64,000 nt of DNA from Anaeramoeba flamelloides (taxonomy: Eukaryota; Metamonada; Anaeramoebidae). Location: contig JANTQA010000063.1 of the NCBI GenBank assembly GCA_027625915.1, positions 8,265,501 to 8,329,500 on the forward strand. The letters are read 5' to 3'. Numbering within the stretch: the first letter of the stretch is position 1; the number at the start of each line of letters is the position of its first letter. Below, one piece after another: positions 1 to 12,399 of this stretch. The notes beneath the pieces are model-generated. The model ran no database searches. It was given only the letters and a program-made list of their open reading frames with translations, and was not told the DNA's origin. The position numbers and the translations under genes are program-made.

Positions 1-363
1 TCAGTTTGTTTTGTGAATAATTAAATTCTGGTTGAAATAAATTAGACCACGAGACAAGATCGAAAATCCTATTCTGAAGTTTATAGTATTGATTATTTGA
101 AGCCTAATAATTATTTTGAAAAAAAAAACGAAATAACTGATTAAAAAAGAATTAATTACGTAATTTACAAGAAAGTTATTTTTTTTTACTTAAATAAGGT
201 GAAGAGGATTCAATTAACAAGACTTGTTCGAGTTGGAGATATTTTTGTCCTTTATTTTAAAAATAAGTAATAATTCAGGGAATTATTGCTATGCCCAGTG
301 ATCAAAATAATAATTTGCACAACAACTTTAATCATAGTTTCAAAAAAAAATCAGTGAGATTTT

Positions 364-790
364 TTTACTTCTTTTTCCAATGTAACATCTAATTCACCAC
401 CCAATAGTATACCTAAGTTCAAATTAATTTTGAAGGTAAACTCCTTGATATTTTAAGTCGATTTTAAATTATGAATGTAATTTAGTTGAAAATTTTTTCG
501 TTATTTTCTCAATTTTCAATAATATTTTTTGTTATTTTTTGAAGAAAATTCTCAAATAATTAATTTTTTGATTGAGCTAAATTTTCCAATTTGATCCTTT
601 ATTTTTCAAATTTCTTTTTAAATAATAGAACTTTAAGAAACGAATACCCAGATTTACTTCGTGTTTATTGTTGGTTTCTTTGATTGATTTAATGTGTAGG
701 TCTTCTATAACAAAAAAAACATGCTTTTTATTTTGATTTATGGATTAAATTTTCTGTACACATTATTTCAGCAATAGTAATTCTTAATTA
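364..790 (+). repeat. dispersed repeat family H, copy 1
   Basis: About 430 bp that recurs, diverged, at 22480-22905, 41402-41830 and 62530-62950 on the same strand, inverted at about 55300-55740 and 38590-38700, and split around 2215-2335 / 3392-3640. Shared landmarks in order are CAATAGTATACCTAAGTT, AAACTCCTTGATATTTT, a TTTAAGAAACNAATACC block and TTCTATAACAAAAAAA, ending near AACAACAGTA-type sequence. No terminal inverted repeats or coding frame were seen, so its class is unknown. Confidence 0.7.
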
Positions 791-2214
791 AAAAGTAAAA
801 AATATTTTACTGTTTTTCACTTTTTTAAGGCAGTAGGATTTGTTTTAATATAAAAAGAGGTTTATTATTTCTTAGATATGTCTCACCAAACTTGTTCATG
901 TTTAATGTTCAGGAATTAAGAATTGTAAATTTTGAATCTTTAAAAAAGAATTTGATAATGAGTTTGAATTAATGTTTAACACTTGATGAAAAAAGAAACC
1001 CAACACTTATCTTTGATACACGTTTCTACTTGGTACACACAGGTTATTTGAACCACAGTAATTATTAAATAAAATAATACAACAATAAACAATACCAAAA
1101 GTGATTTTCATTTCCTAAAGTTCTACAATTAAGAATCAAGTCATTACTGTTATAAATGATTTTCTGAAATGGATTAAAAACAATTTGTAATTTTTCTGAG
1201 GGCCTAATCTCAATCAAAAACTATCTGACATGTTGAAACCCGATCTCCAAAAATCAAAATTCAAAAAAGAAGTAATTTTTGAGAAAAAAGCGCCAAAGAA
1301 CAACACTTAATTTCCAATTAGAACGTTTTTGAATAATAATTTAAAAAAATTTTTTTATAATTTCAAAGAGTTTCTATTAAATACTATTTGAGATCTTGAA
1401 GATTTTTTTTTATTTTTTTTTCTATTCTCAAATGAGTTATTTTTTATATAGAATGTAACTAAACACTTACTTTGTCAAATATTGATAATTACAAAATAAC
1501 CACCAATTATATTATATTAAATTCAATTGATTGAGTACTATTAGAAAAAAAATTGTTTCAAATTGTAGAAATTTAACCTTTGGAAATTTAAAAAAATAAA
1601 TAAGTATTATTTTTTAAAAATTTGATTATTTTGGAATTGATTATACTTTGAAACTTTTTTTTAAATTGAATTTTTTGAAATTATAGAATTCTTATAAACT
1701 TTTTTGTTTTAATCGAATTTTGTCCACCAAAAGAAGGGTAATTTCACAATACCCTTTTTGGTTTCAAATTACCCCTTGGGTATAGAGTTAATCCAGGGTA
1801 AATAGCAAGATCATTGGGATAAAAATTCTAAAAAGGATTGATTAAGAGTAAAAAAATTTTATCAAAAAAACGGAGCATTTTTTCTTGTTAAAAAAAAATA
1901 AATTTCTAAAAAATTTGAAAAATTACAATTAATTTCAAACTAATCCAAGTGTTAATTAAAAATTTACTATATTGATCAAGATAATTAATTTCAAAATTAA
2001 TTTTTCATAAAGTATATAATAGGATACTTAACTAGACTTTTCACCAGAACAAGAAGAAACAAAATTATTGATTTTAATTTGAAACATGGGTTTTCTCTGC
2101 TCAGGGAATGAATTTTTTTTTTTTTTTTTACTACTGTAAAACTTAATAGAATAATAACCGTTGAAAATAACAGTGTTAAGGGATTAAAGCAAGTACTTTA
2201 AAATGAAACCACTG

Positions 2215-3640
2215 CCATTTCTCTTTTTTCTAGTATCAATTCATAAATAAATTAATAATTCGATAGTATACGCAATTTCAAATCAATATTGAAGGTAAAT
2301 TCCCATGATGTTTTGAGTAAATTTTTAATTCTGTTGTGGAAAAAAAATGGGATGATTATTTTGTCAACAATTAAAATGTTAATGGTCAACATTAGTAAAA
2401 CTGATCAAAACCACGATAATTTTTTGGAGATAATAAGAATCCAGATTGGGATTAAAGCCTTTTAAGAAGTTTTTGTCTAACTTAGATTTTCTCCATTCCA
2501 ATTCCATCAAGATCCTCCAAATATAATGTCTTAAAAATCAATTTTTTTTATTTTTGATTATAAAAAAAGTAGCTAAAATGAGTAAAAAGTGCATTTTTTG
2601 GACAATCTATATCAAGTAAATTACGACTTTCTGAGATAATCTTCAATACTATTGATTGTAAAATAAAAAGTTCAAAATTTTCATTTAACTTTCCAAATAA
2701 ATCACCAACCCGAGAATTAAAACAGTCAAACATCACAATTCTAAATCAGGAAATTAATAATTTAAGCCAGTTGTAAGTAATTAAAAATTGAAATTTTATA
2801 AGATATATAAAACCAAATTTAGGAAAACTGAATGAAATTTTTGTTCGATTTGTTTTGCAACCAATAGCATTTATTCTGAATTATTTTGTGAGTACTTAAA
2901 AATTCAATTTATTCTAATTAAAATAAAGTAATTGTAACAATCATCAATTTCTGATTTTTCGATTTTTTATTGTAAATCTTAATAGAACCTGAAAAATTTA
3001 TTTTTTTAAAAAAAATAGTAATGAATATCAAGATTAAAGATTAAAGGTGTAAAGCAATTGAGTTAAAATTCAAAGAACTAACCGATAAAATTCTTATTCT
3101 TAAAATAACATTTAAAATGACAAAGATCTAAAAATGTGATTTTCTTCATTTTTTAACAAGATTTTGTTCTATAATAAAATTTGAGTTTCACAGCATTCTT
3201 CTTTGGGCTATCTTGATCTACTTGAAATCACAAGAATCCAATTACAATAAAATATTTCTTCAAAGGCTTTAATCCCCTTTTCGATTCTTATTATCTCCAA
3301 AAAATTATCGTTGTTTTGATCAGTTTTACTAATGTTGACAATTAACATTTTAAATTTTTGACAAAATAATCATCCCATTTTTTTTCAACAATAGTTATTG
3401 CACAATTAGTTTGAAATTTATCGTATTTTTTCAAATTTTTTGGAAATTTTTTTTTTTTTTATAAAATACTCCTTTTTTTTGATAAAAATTTTTTACATTT
3501 GATCTTTATTTTTTGGAATTTTCTTTTTTTATAATAGAAATACGGTAATAAAATAATACCTCTATTCGTATATTATTTTCTTGTTAGTTTCTTTGATCGT
3601 TTAATGAGTAAGTTTCTCAGATTTTAAACGAACTGGGAAG
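2215..3640 (+). repeat. repeat H, copy 2, split by element D1
   Basis: The left part (2215-2332) carries the CGATAGTATACGCAATTTC / GGTAAATTC landmarks of repeat H. The right part (3392-3640) carries the GATCTTTATTTTTTGGAATT and later landmarks. The 1.06-kb inverted-repeat element D1 lies between the two halves, so D1 inserted into a pre-existing H copy. Confidence 0.6.
2333..3391. mobile_element. long terminal-inverted-repeat element D1
   Basis: The left arm (2333-2480) matches the reverse complement of the right arm (3255-3391) over about 140 bp. It starts TTGTGGAAAAAAAATGGG, passes through GTCAACATTAGTAAAACTG and ends near GGGATTAAAGCCTTT. The interior also has a weaker inverted match: a protein-like minus-strand stretch at 2548-2736 resembles the plus strand near 2815-2890. 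This makes it a foldback-type DNA element. Its inner terminal motif (AACATTAGTAAAA) relates it to D2-D5. No recognisable transposase. Confidence 0.75.
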
Positions 3641-4274
3641 ATATTTGATTTTCAAAAAGTTTTTTAATTCCTGAAAGTCTCTGTTAGTATTTTTTATTTT
3701 AATTCCTCATTTTTTTATTTTTTTTTGTGAATCTTGATTTAGCCTTATTTCAAAAAAAAAAAAAAAAAAAAAAAAATCGAATAGAACTACACAAGGTTCT
3801 ATTTATTCAAAACACTCTTTAACTCTGAAGTTACAAATTTAGCAATAACAAAATTCTTTCTTTAACAAATTAAGTTTTTTTTCAAACTTTAACCCTTAAC
3901 AATAAAATGCTAATTCAAAAATTTTAAGACAAAATATGATAAAAATAACAACAAATATCTAAAAGAGCAAATAACAAAGAAAAATTTATAAAATAATTAC
4001 GGAAAATATTTTTAGTTTAACGATTTTAATTTCTCAATTTTATTTACAAAAATGAACAATATATGGTATTAAAAAATATCAAATGAATGATTCGTTTTTC
4101 TTTTTTAAAAATACTATTATTTACAGTGAATTAAATTAAAAAATCTATTATAATAAAATATATTCAATTAGTTTTTGATTTATAGAAAATTCAAATTGAT
4201 ACTATTATCGGATACAATTTAAATAAAGTTGATATTCACTTTTTTTTTTGTACTTGTTATTAATCAGGGCATTT
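3640..4274. other. intergenic, A/T-rich
   Basis: Contains a poly-A run near 3752-3775 and the region downstream of the kinase stop codon. No gene or repeat was recognised. Confidence 0.5.
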
Positions 4275-6122
4275 TTAATAAATATTTTTATGAAACCATG
4301 TGTGTTCTTTAATTTCTTGGATCGTAATTCTCTTTTTTGGATCAATTTTTAACATTCTTTGAATTAAATTTGATAATTCTGATGATATATATTTTGGGAT
4401 TTGCACGCCTTTTTGTATTTTTTTTTTCAGATTTCCTATCGATCTACAATTAAAAGGAAAATATCCACAAACCATCAAAAATAAGATTACACCCATTGAC
4501 CATATATCATTTTTTTTACCATCGTATTTTTTGCCTTTAATCAATTCAGGTGATGAGTATAATGGTGATCCACAAGTCTTTGTGAAATAAAAATTATTTT
4601 CTTTACCAAAGCTTGATAACCCAAAATCAATAATTGTTACATTTCTGTCCTTGTCCAATAAGATATTTTCTGGTTTTAAATCTCGGTGAATTATTCCTAT
4701 TTTGTGACAATAATCAACACCTATTTGTAAAAATAATATAAGTATGTATGTAATAAATAAAAATAAAAATTATTATTTTGAATAAATTATTTCAAATAAA
4801 GTTGATAAATTTTTAATCTTATTGATAATCGCAATTATTAAAGAAACTAAAAAGTGTAAAGAGTAATTTGAATAAAGTTTGAAAAAAACAAAGGCTTTTA
4901 AAGTAAAAGTGAAAATGAATGATAAACATATATTGAAATATTTTTAGGTTTTTATTTATGTTTTTTTTTTGATTACACTTTTTTAAAATGTTCTTTCTGT
5001 AATTTCCCAATGAATAATAGAGATTTTTTATTCCAATTCCCGAAATCTTTTTTCCTCCTAATTACACGAAGAAAAAAAAAAACAGGATCCAAAAAGATCC
5101 TTTTACTAATAAAAAAATCTTATTATTAATCTAGTTCTTCATTATTCGAGGTTTTGAGAAAATATTTATTCGATTATTACGAATACAAAAGTAATTTTAA
5201 TTGAAACTAAAGGTTTTTATGATATTTTTCAATTTTTTTCCACCAAACTTTTTTTGAAATATAGTTGTTTTAAAAAAGTGAGGAATTTTTTCAGTGATTG
5301 TAGAATTAAAACTTTTTTGAAAGTTTTATATTTTAGAAAAGTGAAGACTTTTTCAGAATTAAAACTTTTCGGAACTTTTGGGTTTTAATAAAATGTGGAC
5401 TTTTTGGATTAAAACTTTTTGAAAGTTTTCGTTTTTAATAAATTGGGGGGTAAGCCTTTAAATGAGGTATACTGGTTGGAGTCTGAGATAATCGATTTGT
5501 TTAAAAAAAGTCCTCACTTTATTAAAACAAAAAACTTTCAAAAAAGTTTTAATTCTATAATCACCAAAAAAAAAAAAAAATAATACTCACTTTTTTGAAA
5601 TGATTGTCGAAAAGTTCAAACCAGTTTAAAAAAGTGCTCACTTTTTTAAAACACCAATATGAATTTATTTGATCTGATCATTTTTCATTGTTTTTTTTTT
5701 TTTTTTCAGAAAAATTAAATGGCTTTTAATTAGATCTTTTGAAAGAACAAAATAATAAGGGGGGGTAACTTACCAGTTAGTATTTGAGAAAAGATATTTC
5801 TTGCCACATCCTCATTTAATTTTTTATTTTTATATATAAAATCAAAGAGTTCACCACCTGGGACGTATTCTGTTATAATATACGAAAACTGTGTGTCGTC
5901 AAATATTTTAATTAGCTTTAATACGTTTTGGTGATTTAAACATTTTAAAATTTCGATCTCGTGACGAATATTATCCATAATTGCACTATTTTTTTTGCTT
6001 GCTGCTTGTTTATTGATAATTTTTATAGCAACTTGTTTATTGAGTATCTTGTGTGTTCCCAATTTAACTTTGCTAAAAGATCCCATACCAATAGTTTTTG
6101 ATAAGCTATAATTTGTAATCAT
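4275..6122 (-). CDS. SNF1/AMPK-type (CAMK group) Ser/Thr protein kinase, catalytic domain only
   Basis: Two exons, 6122-5774 and 4720-4275, joined in phase 1 across a GTAAGT...AAATAG intron, give 264 residues. Visible kinase landmarks are the Gly loop GMGSFSKVKLG (12-22), Lys34 in VAIKII, Glu55 of helix C, HRDLKPEN (128-135), DFG (148-150), CGSPLYSSPE (166-175, replacing the usual APE), DIWSMGVIL, and a final HTWF where kinase domains normally end. Joining the exons restores the loop QILTGVDYCHK without gap, which supports the splice. It should phosphorylate Ser/Thr substrates in the cytosol. The protein is only a catalytic core, with no UBA, KA1 or calmodulin-binding tail. The activation-loop Thr expected two residues before Cys in LKB1-activated kinases is Lys164; Thr163 and Thr165 flank it. 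The exact subfamily is uncertain. Confidence 0.9.
4721..5773 (-). other. 1,053-bp intron of the kinase gene
   Basis: Donor GTAAGT at 5773 and acceptor ATAG ending at 4721 (minus strand). The intron is roughly eight times the size of the short introns in this window and contains the 387-bp foldback element at 5267-5653. No further exon is needed, because the kinase sequence is continuous across the junction. Confidence 0.85.
5267..5653. mobile_element. foldback MITE-like element in kinase intron
   Basis: The ends are GTTTTAAAAAAGTGAG (left) and its complement CTCACTTTTTTAAAAC (right). Inner arms match too: AGAATTAAAACTTTTTTGAA near 5306 pairs with the complement near 5530-5552. A degenerate relative lies at about 37710-37945, sharing AGAATTAAAACTTTTT and the TTAAAGATTAGG-like centre. 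No coding capacity. Confidence 0.7.
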
Positions 6123-6510
6123 TTAAGCGATCAAGAAAATTCACAATTATCTTACAACAATCAAAAAAAAAAAAGAAATAAATAAATAAATGTATCAAAA
6201 ATGAATAAAATTTTTTTTTTCGAAATATTTTTTTAAAAATTTGCTTTAGGAAGGGGAATTTTCTTTTTCCAACCAATTTTCATTTTTTCGTGAATCCTTT
6301 TCATGGTTAAATTTAATCTAATTAAATAGTTGAATTAATTTTTTATTATTTTGAATCAAATTTTTTTTTTTTATATTGGTTGATAACCACTTTTTACATT
6401 TACCATCGTCGATCGAAGAAACGAGTTGTAATTTATCTCATTCAATCACGTATTTGCAAAAAATATTTCAAAATTAGTGTTTAACTTTATTGCTTTTTTT
6501 TTAAGAATTA
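6123..6510. other. intergenic, upstream of kinase
   Basis: Poly-A/T-rich 5' flank of the kinase gene. No gene or motif was recognised. Confidence 0.5.
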
Positions 6511-6968
6511 CTGTTGAGAGAAAAATGTTGGACACAGAAAAATGGTTGGACACAATTTTTAATTGGGAACATTACTGAAATTGAAAATCAAATCCTATTG
6601 ATAACTAGGTGAATTTTATATAAATCCAGGTTTAAAGGTGTTAAAAGTTCATTAATCTGTGGTTTGTGTAGAATACTCATTTGAATGGTTGATAACTAAA
6701 GTAGATCATGCTATTTTAACAAAAATCCAAGTTGTAGTAAAGTTTACTATTAATTCTGAAAATGGTAATTTTTAAACTTGATTTAGATTATAAGAGATAA
6801 GGTTTTGAAAAAGTAGAATTACATTAGTCGTTATTCTAATAAGTAGATTATTGTTATTTTCTTTAGTTATTTCACAAATGATTGAAATTAAAAATCATTT
6901 TCAGTAATGTTCCCAATTAAAAATGCTGTCAAACCATTTTTCTGTGTCCAACATTTTTCTCTCTACAG
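6511..6968. mobile_element. terminal-inverted-repeat element D2
   Basis: A 458-bp element. The left end CTGTTGAGAGAAAAATG, followed by TTGGACACAGAAAAATGG and TTTTTAATTGGGAACATTAC, is mirrored at the right end. Both flanks read TTA (6508-6510 and 6969-6971), compatible with a 3-bp target duplication such as PIF/Harbinger elements make. The terminal repeats are about 80 bp. No coding frame, so it is a non-autonomous element. Confidence 0.8.
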
Positions 6969-8654
6969 TTAATGCAAAAAGTTATAATTTTTAGCTTTAG
7001 GTTGTAAACTAAAATTAAAAAAGTATTATTTAGTTTTGTTAAAAACCGTTTATTAAAGTTAATTTTTTAGTGTCTCATTTTTTTTATTTGACTGAAACTG
7101 ATCTGAATGAGAAAGTTCTGCGACTTGTTTTAAAAAATAGATCAAATTGAAATCTTGATTGATTCAACTGATGATAAAAGCAAATTTTAAAAAGCTCTTC
7201 AAGTCATTTTACTCTTCACAACTGATCTCTTGAAAACCACTATTAACTTTAAGTCCAAAACGAATTATTTTTTTTAATTATTTCCAGTTTCTTCCAAAAG
7301 ACAGTTTTCCGTTTATAAAGTTGTTCAGAAATTCTTACTAAAATCTCTCAAGCACAATGATCTTCCATTTTAGACGAAATCCCTCAGCACAAGCATTAAT
7401 AACTCTTTATTTTGAAGTTTCAAATACCTTGAAACGAATTTGATTTGATATTATTCAAGTATTTACAAATTTTTTTTAATTATTGGAGAATATTGTCGTA
7501 CCAACCTAAAGCAAAGTGATCACTTCCAAGAACTTTTATAAAGTTAAAAACCAGATTCTTATTTTTTATTTTCGATTTTACTCCAACTAAAAATTTTGAA
7601 AATGTTGTTTGTAGCATTAAATATCCAAGGTTTTAAAATAAAGTAGAGATAAATATTTTGCTAATTTTTCGAAAAAAATTAAAAAATTTTTCCAAATAAA
7701 TCAGTGTACCACAAGAGTAAAAAGAAAAACAGATAACTGAAAGCTTTTCGTCAATCGTTTTGATTGAACTTTTCAAAAATATTTAAAATATCGTTTTTTT
7801 AAAATTAGGAACTATTCGATTTCAAAACGATCGACTGGTTGAATCAAACGAGCATTCCTTTTTTAGTCCCTTCCCATACCAATAGGATCACGTTTGTTTG
7901 TCAAGAAGTAATAACAGATAATTTGTCAATTTACCAATTGCTTACAAAATAAAATCGAAAAGTTGTAAAGTTAAAAATTTTAAAATTACTTTAATAAATT
8001 TAAACTCTGTAGGAATTGAAATACATGATCCTGGTATTGGCAAAAATATTTTTAATTGATTCAAATTCAAGGAATGTAAAAAATATTATCAAATTTAGTC
8101 GCTTTGGATATTCTATTGAAAAAAATTCATATTGAGTCTCAACTTTAACTTTCAGAATCACCTCAAAAAATCTCGTGACTCTTACCACGGTTTTCTCCTT
8201 TAAAAGTGTTTAAAAGCTTTTTAAATTGATTGAAAGTCTGTAAAGTCTGAAAGTTTTTTAAAAGTCTTGAGATTTTTGAAGTGATTAATAATAAAGTTAA
8301 AAAAATCGTGATAAAGTATCAAAAAACGCAAGAATAAAAAAAAATAGCTATATTTCATAAAATCTGGATAATAGTCAAAATATCGTGCTAAGTTTCTAAA
8401 TAACATAATTGGAAAAATATTTGTTCAAATTGTATATGGTTTTTTGACTAATTCAATGATATTTATCAAAGAATCTTTTCACAGAAATAATTAGATCTTG
8501 AAAAAAAAATACTATTTTTGAAAACAATCAAAAAAGATAGTAATAGAATGAAGGATAAGATCAAGGATATTAATGTATTTTGGGTGGTTGACAAATTGAT
8601 CAAGAAATTTACATTAAAAAGGGCAATGGGTAAATATACTATTATTTTCCAATT
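6969..8654. other. intergenic, nothing recognised
   Basis: A/T-rich sequence with a few short open stretches on the minus strand (8000-8188 and 8221-8406). These have no recognisable motif or splice context. Confidence 0.4.
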
Positions 8655-8915
8655 AATAAACGAATATTTTTATTTCAATTTCCAAAATGAATATTAATTA
8701 TTACTGTGACAATCAAATTAGCCAGAGTAAAAATTTTGTCTTAGAGTTATCAAAGGAAATTTTATATTAGAGTCGAATAAAATCATTTCTAAATAATGTT
8801 GTAAAGATCTTTGGATTTTCTTCAACTTATTAATTATTTCAAATTATAAACTGGAAAAATATTTTGGAATATGAAATGAAAATTTTCATTTTTAATTGCA
8901 AAATAATCGTAAATA
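8655..8915 (+). repeat. dispersed repeat family L, copy 1
   Basis: Matches the reverse complement of 22178-22400 over about 230 bp. Shared blocks include GAATATTAATT, AGAGTAAAAA, TTGTAAAGATCTTTGG and AATATTTTGG. A third partial copy lies near 41215-41300 (GATCTTTGGAGTTTTTTCAAC). The nature of the family is unknown. Confidence 0.6.
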
Positions 8916-11504
8916 AATTATGATTTCATTATTGTTTTAAGAATTGATCTGAGTAAAAATGATTATAAAATGACTCATTTTTAATAAATTATTTATGATT
9001 GTTAATACCCTGTTAAAGCATTTACTTTTTATATAATAGTTTGCAATATGAGTGCCTTTTAACAGACACTCTAATTAATCAAATAAGGAACAAAGAAAAT
9101 TTTAATATAGCTTACTCTTAAGGTCCTAATAGGAAAATATTTTTTTTTTTGGTTGATTGTTTGAGTTAAAAAAAAAAAAAAATACCTTTTTAAATCCTCT
9201 CTTTTTTGTGGGTTATTGTTTTTTTTTATACCTTATTTCTATTATTTTATCACCATGAGGTGATCTTATATCCCACACTGTACGTACTAGTTCTCGAAAA
9301 GGGATTATAACTATTTAAAAGCTTTTTCCTGTATATAGAAAGATGATCAATAATTATAAATATTGTTTGGAAAGTTTTATTTATTCGTTTTATTATTCTT
9401 CTTTTATATTTTTATTATACTGAATTGAACCAGTTTTTGAAAGATGTTTTATTTTGATCAATAATAAGTACGAATGTGCACCATTCTGGTTGTAAATTAT
9501 TTTTACTTTTAAAGGTAATAACCCTATTTTCAAAAAAAACTACCTATTTAATATTCAGATACTTTGTTGAAATAAATTATTATTATTTTTTATTATTTTG
9601 AAGGGAGAAAATTAATAACCTCTTACAGAAGTTAGGTTTTTTTTTTTAATTTAAATAATAAACCTAAAATTTAGTTTATTTTCGGTTTATTTCATAATTT
9701 AAAAAAAAACACCATTAAATTTACTTGAGTTTTCTGTTTATTTGTAAAATCAATAGATATTTTTTTCAAAAATATAATAAAAAAAAACACAAATAAACTG
9801 CTATTATGTTTTGTTTACTTTTTGAAATGTAAAGTAAATTTATTTTGAAATATCCCTGGCCTTTCCATCTGGAACTATTTATTATTAAGTTTTCTCTAAA
9901 TTTATTAAGATTCATATTTAGTAGTCTTAAATTTTCATTATCCCAATTAATATTTTCAATTTCCTTTTTGGAAAATTTTAGATTTTTAGATATAGTGTCC
10001 AAAAACCAAGAATTTCTAATTTATTTTTGAGTTTATATCTTCTTTTATAATATGAAAATCTTAGTTGGCTATTTTTTCTTCAGTTTTATAAATAATTCTT
10101 GGAGGATGTGAATGAATTTGTTAAAAAATTGTGAGTTTGTTATTTATCCAAACCTCTATCATGTTGTAATATTTTTGAGTTAGATTGATAATTATGAATC
10201 CTTCAAATATTTAACCAACGCATGTTGATTTAATAATTTGTAATTTTACTCAAACATCTGATTGTTTTTTTTTTTTAAAAAAAATCATTTTTATATTTTA
10301 AAAATTGCCAATTACTTTTTTAATTTTTTTTTATAACTGTTTAACTTTTTTGAAAATAGAAGATTATTTGTTTGATTGCATTATTTATGGATTATTTTAA
10401 TTTTAATATAATGAAAATATTATTTTTTAAAAATTAAAATAAATATCAAACCTTTTTTATTATTTTATGTTTTTTCGTCATAAATTTTGTTAAAAAAATG
10501 GGTTTTGTTAAAAAATTGGGTTATTTATGATATAAAATATGGAAAATTTGATTGTGAAATTTAATAAAATTGATGAAAATTCCAAATATATTTTTAAAAA
10601 GTTAATAAGAATTCAACTGAGGAGTATAGGTTTTTAATAAACAAAGTAATTAATTTCAATTACATATTGACGGTTAAAGAAGAATGTCTTCAATCTAAGG
10701 CACATTATTGGTAAATTGGATTTTAAATTAAACTAGTAAATCATTACACTTTTATATCTTTATCCATTTTGATGATTAATCTATAAATAATTATTAACTT
10801 GATTGATTTCTTTGAACTTTATATCTGTTTGTGTGTGTGTGTTAATTCTTTATTTTGATATTCAATTTCAATTTTTAAACAAATTATTTTTTCCATAATT
10901 TTTACAATTAAAACTAAGAAATTTCAAAATTTTTGTCTCGAATTGCTCTTTCTTAATAATAAGTAATTGTTTATCAAGTTTTCACAAAATAAATTTGGAT
11001 AAAAATTAAAGGGTTATATTGAACGTGGTAATTTAACAGATATGAATTGTCTAATAAAGTTGAAAATTTACCTCTTTTTTTTTTACTCTTTAAAACCAAA
11101 TATCAAAAAGTCCATTTTCAAGTTATTCTACTTTAATGATCTTGGTGAAATTGATATTAATAGAATTTATATTCGGTAGTTTGTTTATTAAAAGCGTTTC
11201 GGCCTCAATTTTTTTTCTTATTGATTTTTTTAAAATAAATTTGATAATTCTCATCCTTTGTATTATTGTTCACAATTAATTTTTATTTATTTCACATAAA
11301 GGAAAATCTCAAAAAATTGACAATTATATTTATCGTTAAGTTATCAAACTTTCATATAAATGTGGTAAAATAATAGAAGTTTTATGGATGATATTTTAAT
11401 CTTAAAAATTATTACCGAGATACTAAGTGAAAAAAAATCTTTTTGACTAAGAAATCTAGAAAAAAATGTTTTTTAGTGAGATAAATTTCGTTTCCCTTTA
11501 TTAT
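8916..11504. other. intergenic with one J-type hairpin
   Basis: Around 9634-9703 a hairpin of family J occurs: AGGTTTTTTTTTTTAATTT pairing with the A-rich complement, with AAATAATAAACC / GGTTTATTTC inside. A minus-strand stretch at 9840-10010 translates to a polar, protein-like sequence (with SSRWKGQGYF). It lacks a start or splice context and may be transposon debris. Nothing else was recognised. Confidence 0.4.
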
Positions 11505-12170
11505 GTAAAAGCAAACTATTTAAATTCAATTTATTTGTTTCATTTTACAGTCAGTTTCACTTTTAAGACACAAACTTTCAACGAAAATTAAGGCACAAAA
11601 AAATCTCAAATTAAAGCACAAAATTTGTAAATTTTTTTTCTACAATTTATTTTTACTAGAATCTGAATAGTGTACTTTAATTTGAGATTTTTTTTGTACC
11701 TTAAATTTCGTAGAAAGTTTGTGTCTTAAAATTGAAACTGACAGTAATTTTTTTTACCTTTTATTATTATTCCCAGCATTTTTTTTACAAAAATCAAGTC
11801 TTTGTTACAGGGAATATTATTCCACAGATTTTTTTTATCTATAATGAGATAATTCTTTTGGTTTAACAAAAAAACGATCAATTCGTTTTATAATGTTTTA
11901 AGAAGAGACGTTATAATTATTTAAGAACTAAACCATTGAAAAATTCCCCAAAAAATTGTGTTTTTATTCTATGATGAAATTCGATTTTTCAAAATATAAT
12001 TTTCTTGAAGATATTTGTGAATTTTTAATTTTTTCCTCAAAATTCAAAATAACGTTTTTTTTTCTGACAATTATAATTTAAATGGTTATAAGAATTCTTG
12101 TGAATTTGACCAAATAATTTGTTCAAACAAATTTTCAAAATTATAATTTTTTTTTTGTATTTTTTTTTTT
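11505..12170 (+). repeat. dispersed repeat family I, copy 1 (carries MITE copy 1)
   Basis: Matches the reverse complement of the two outer parts of the Rab-intron block (43065-43396 and 44640-44775) over about 450 bp. Shared blocks include GATGAAATTCGATTTTTCAA, AAGATATTTG, AAGTCTTTGTTAC and GAGATAATTCTTTTGG. This copy holds a palindromic MITE at 11548-11744. The other copy holds element F2 instead, so each copy acts as an empty site for the other's insertion. Confidence 0.75.
11548..11744. mobile_element. palindromic Tc1/mariner-type MITE, copy 1
   Basis: About 197 bp, almost a full palindrome, starting CAGTCAGTTTCACTTTTAAG and flanked by TA on both sides. Both arms contain the module AAGGCACAAA / AATCTCAAATTAA. 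The TA flank and CAGT end fit Tc1/mariner-type mobilisation. It is the most diverged of the four copies at its right end (CTGACAGTA). It has no coding capacity, so it depends on a transposase elsewhere. Confidence 0.85.
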
Positions 12171-12365
12171 TTCATATTTTACAAACAAGAAAATGATGTT
12201 TTCCAAACTTTAAAGAATAATTATTTTTTTATAAAATAGAATGAAATGCGATTGATAAACTTACATCTATTTTTGATCAAATATTAGATATTTTTTCACC
12301 TATAATATAGTTAAATTTTAATTGTTGAGATTTAAATTGATTTATTAATTAGAAATATTACAAAA

Positions 12366-12399
<34 letters not shown>

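Noticed and set aside
9766-10002. Minus-strand protein-like stretch with SSRWKGQGYF
   Set aside because: No start codon context, no partner exon and no recognised family; noted only as possible transposon debris.
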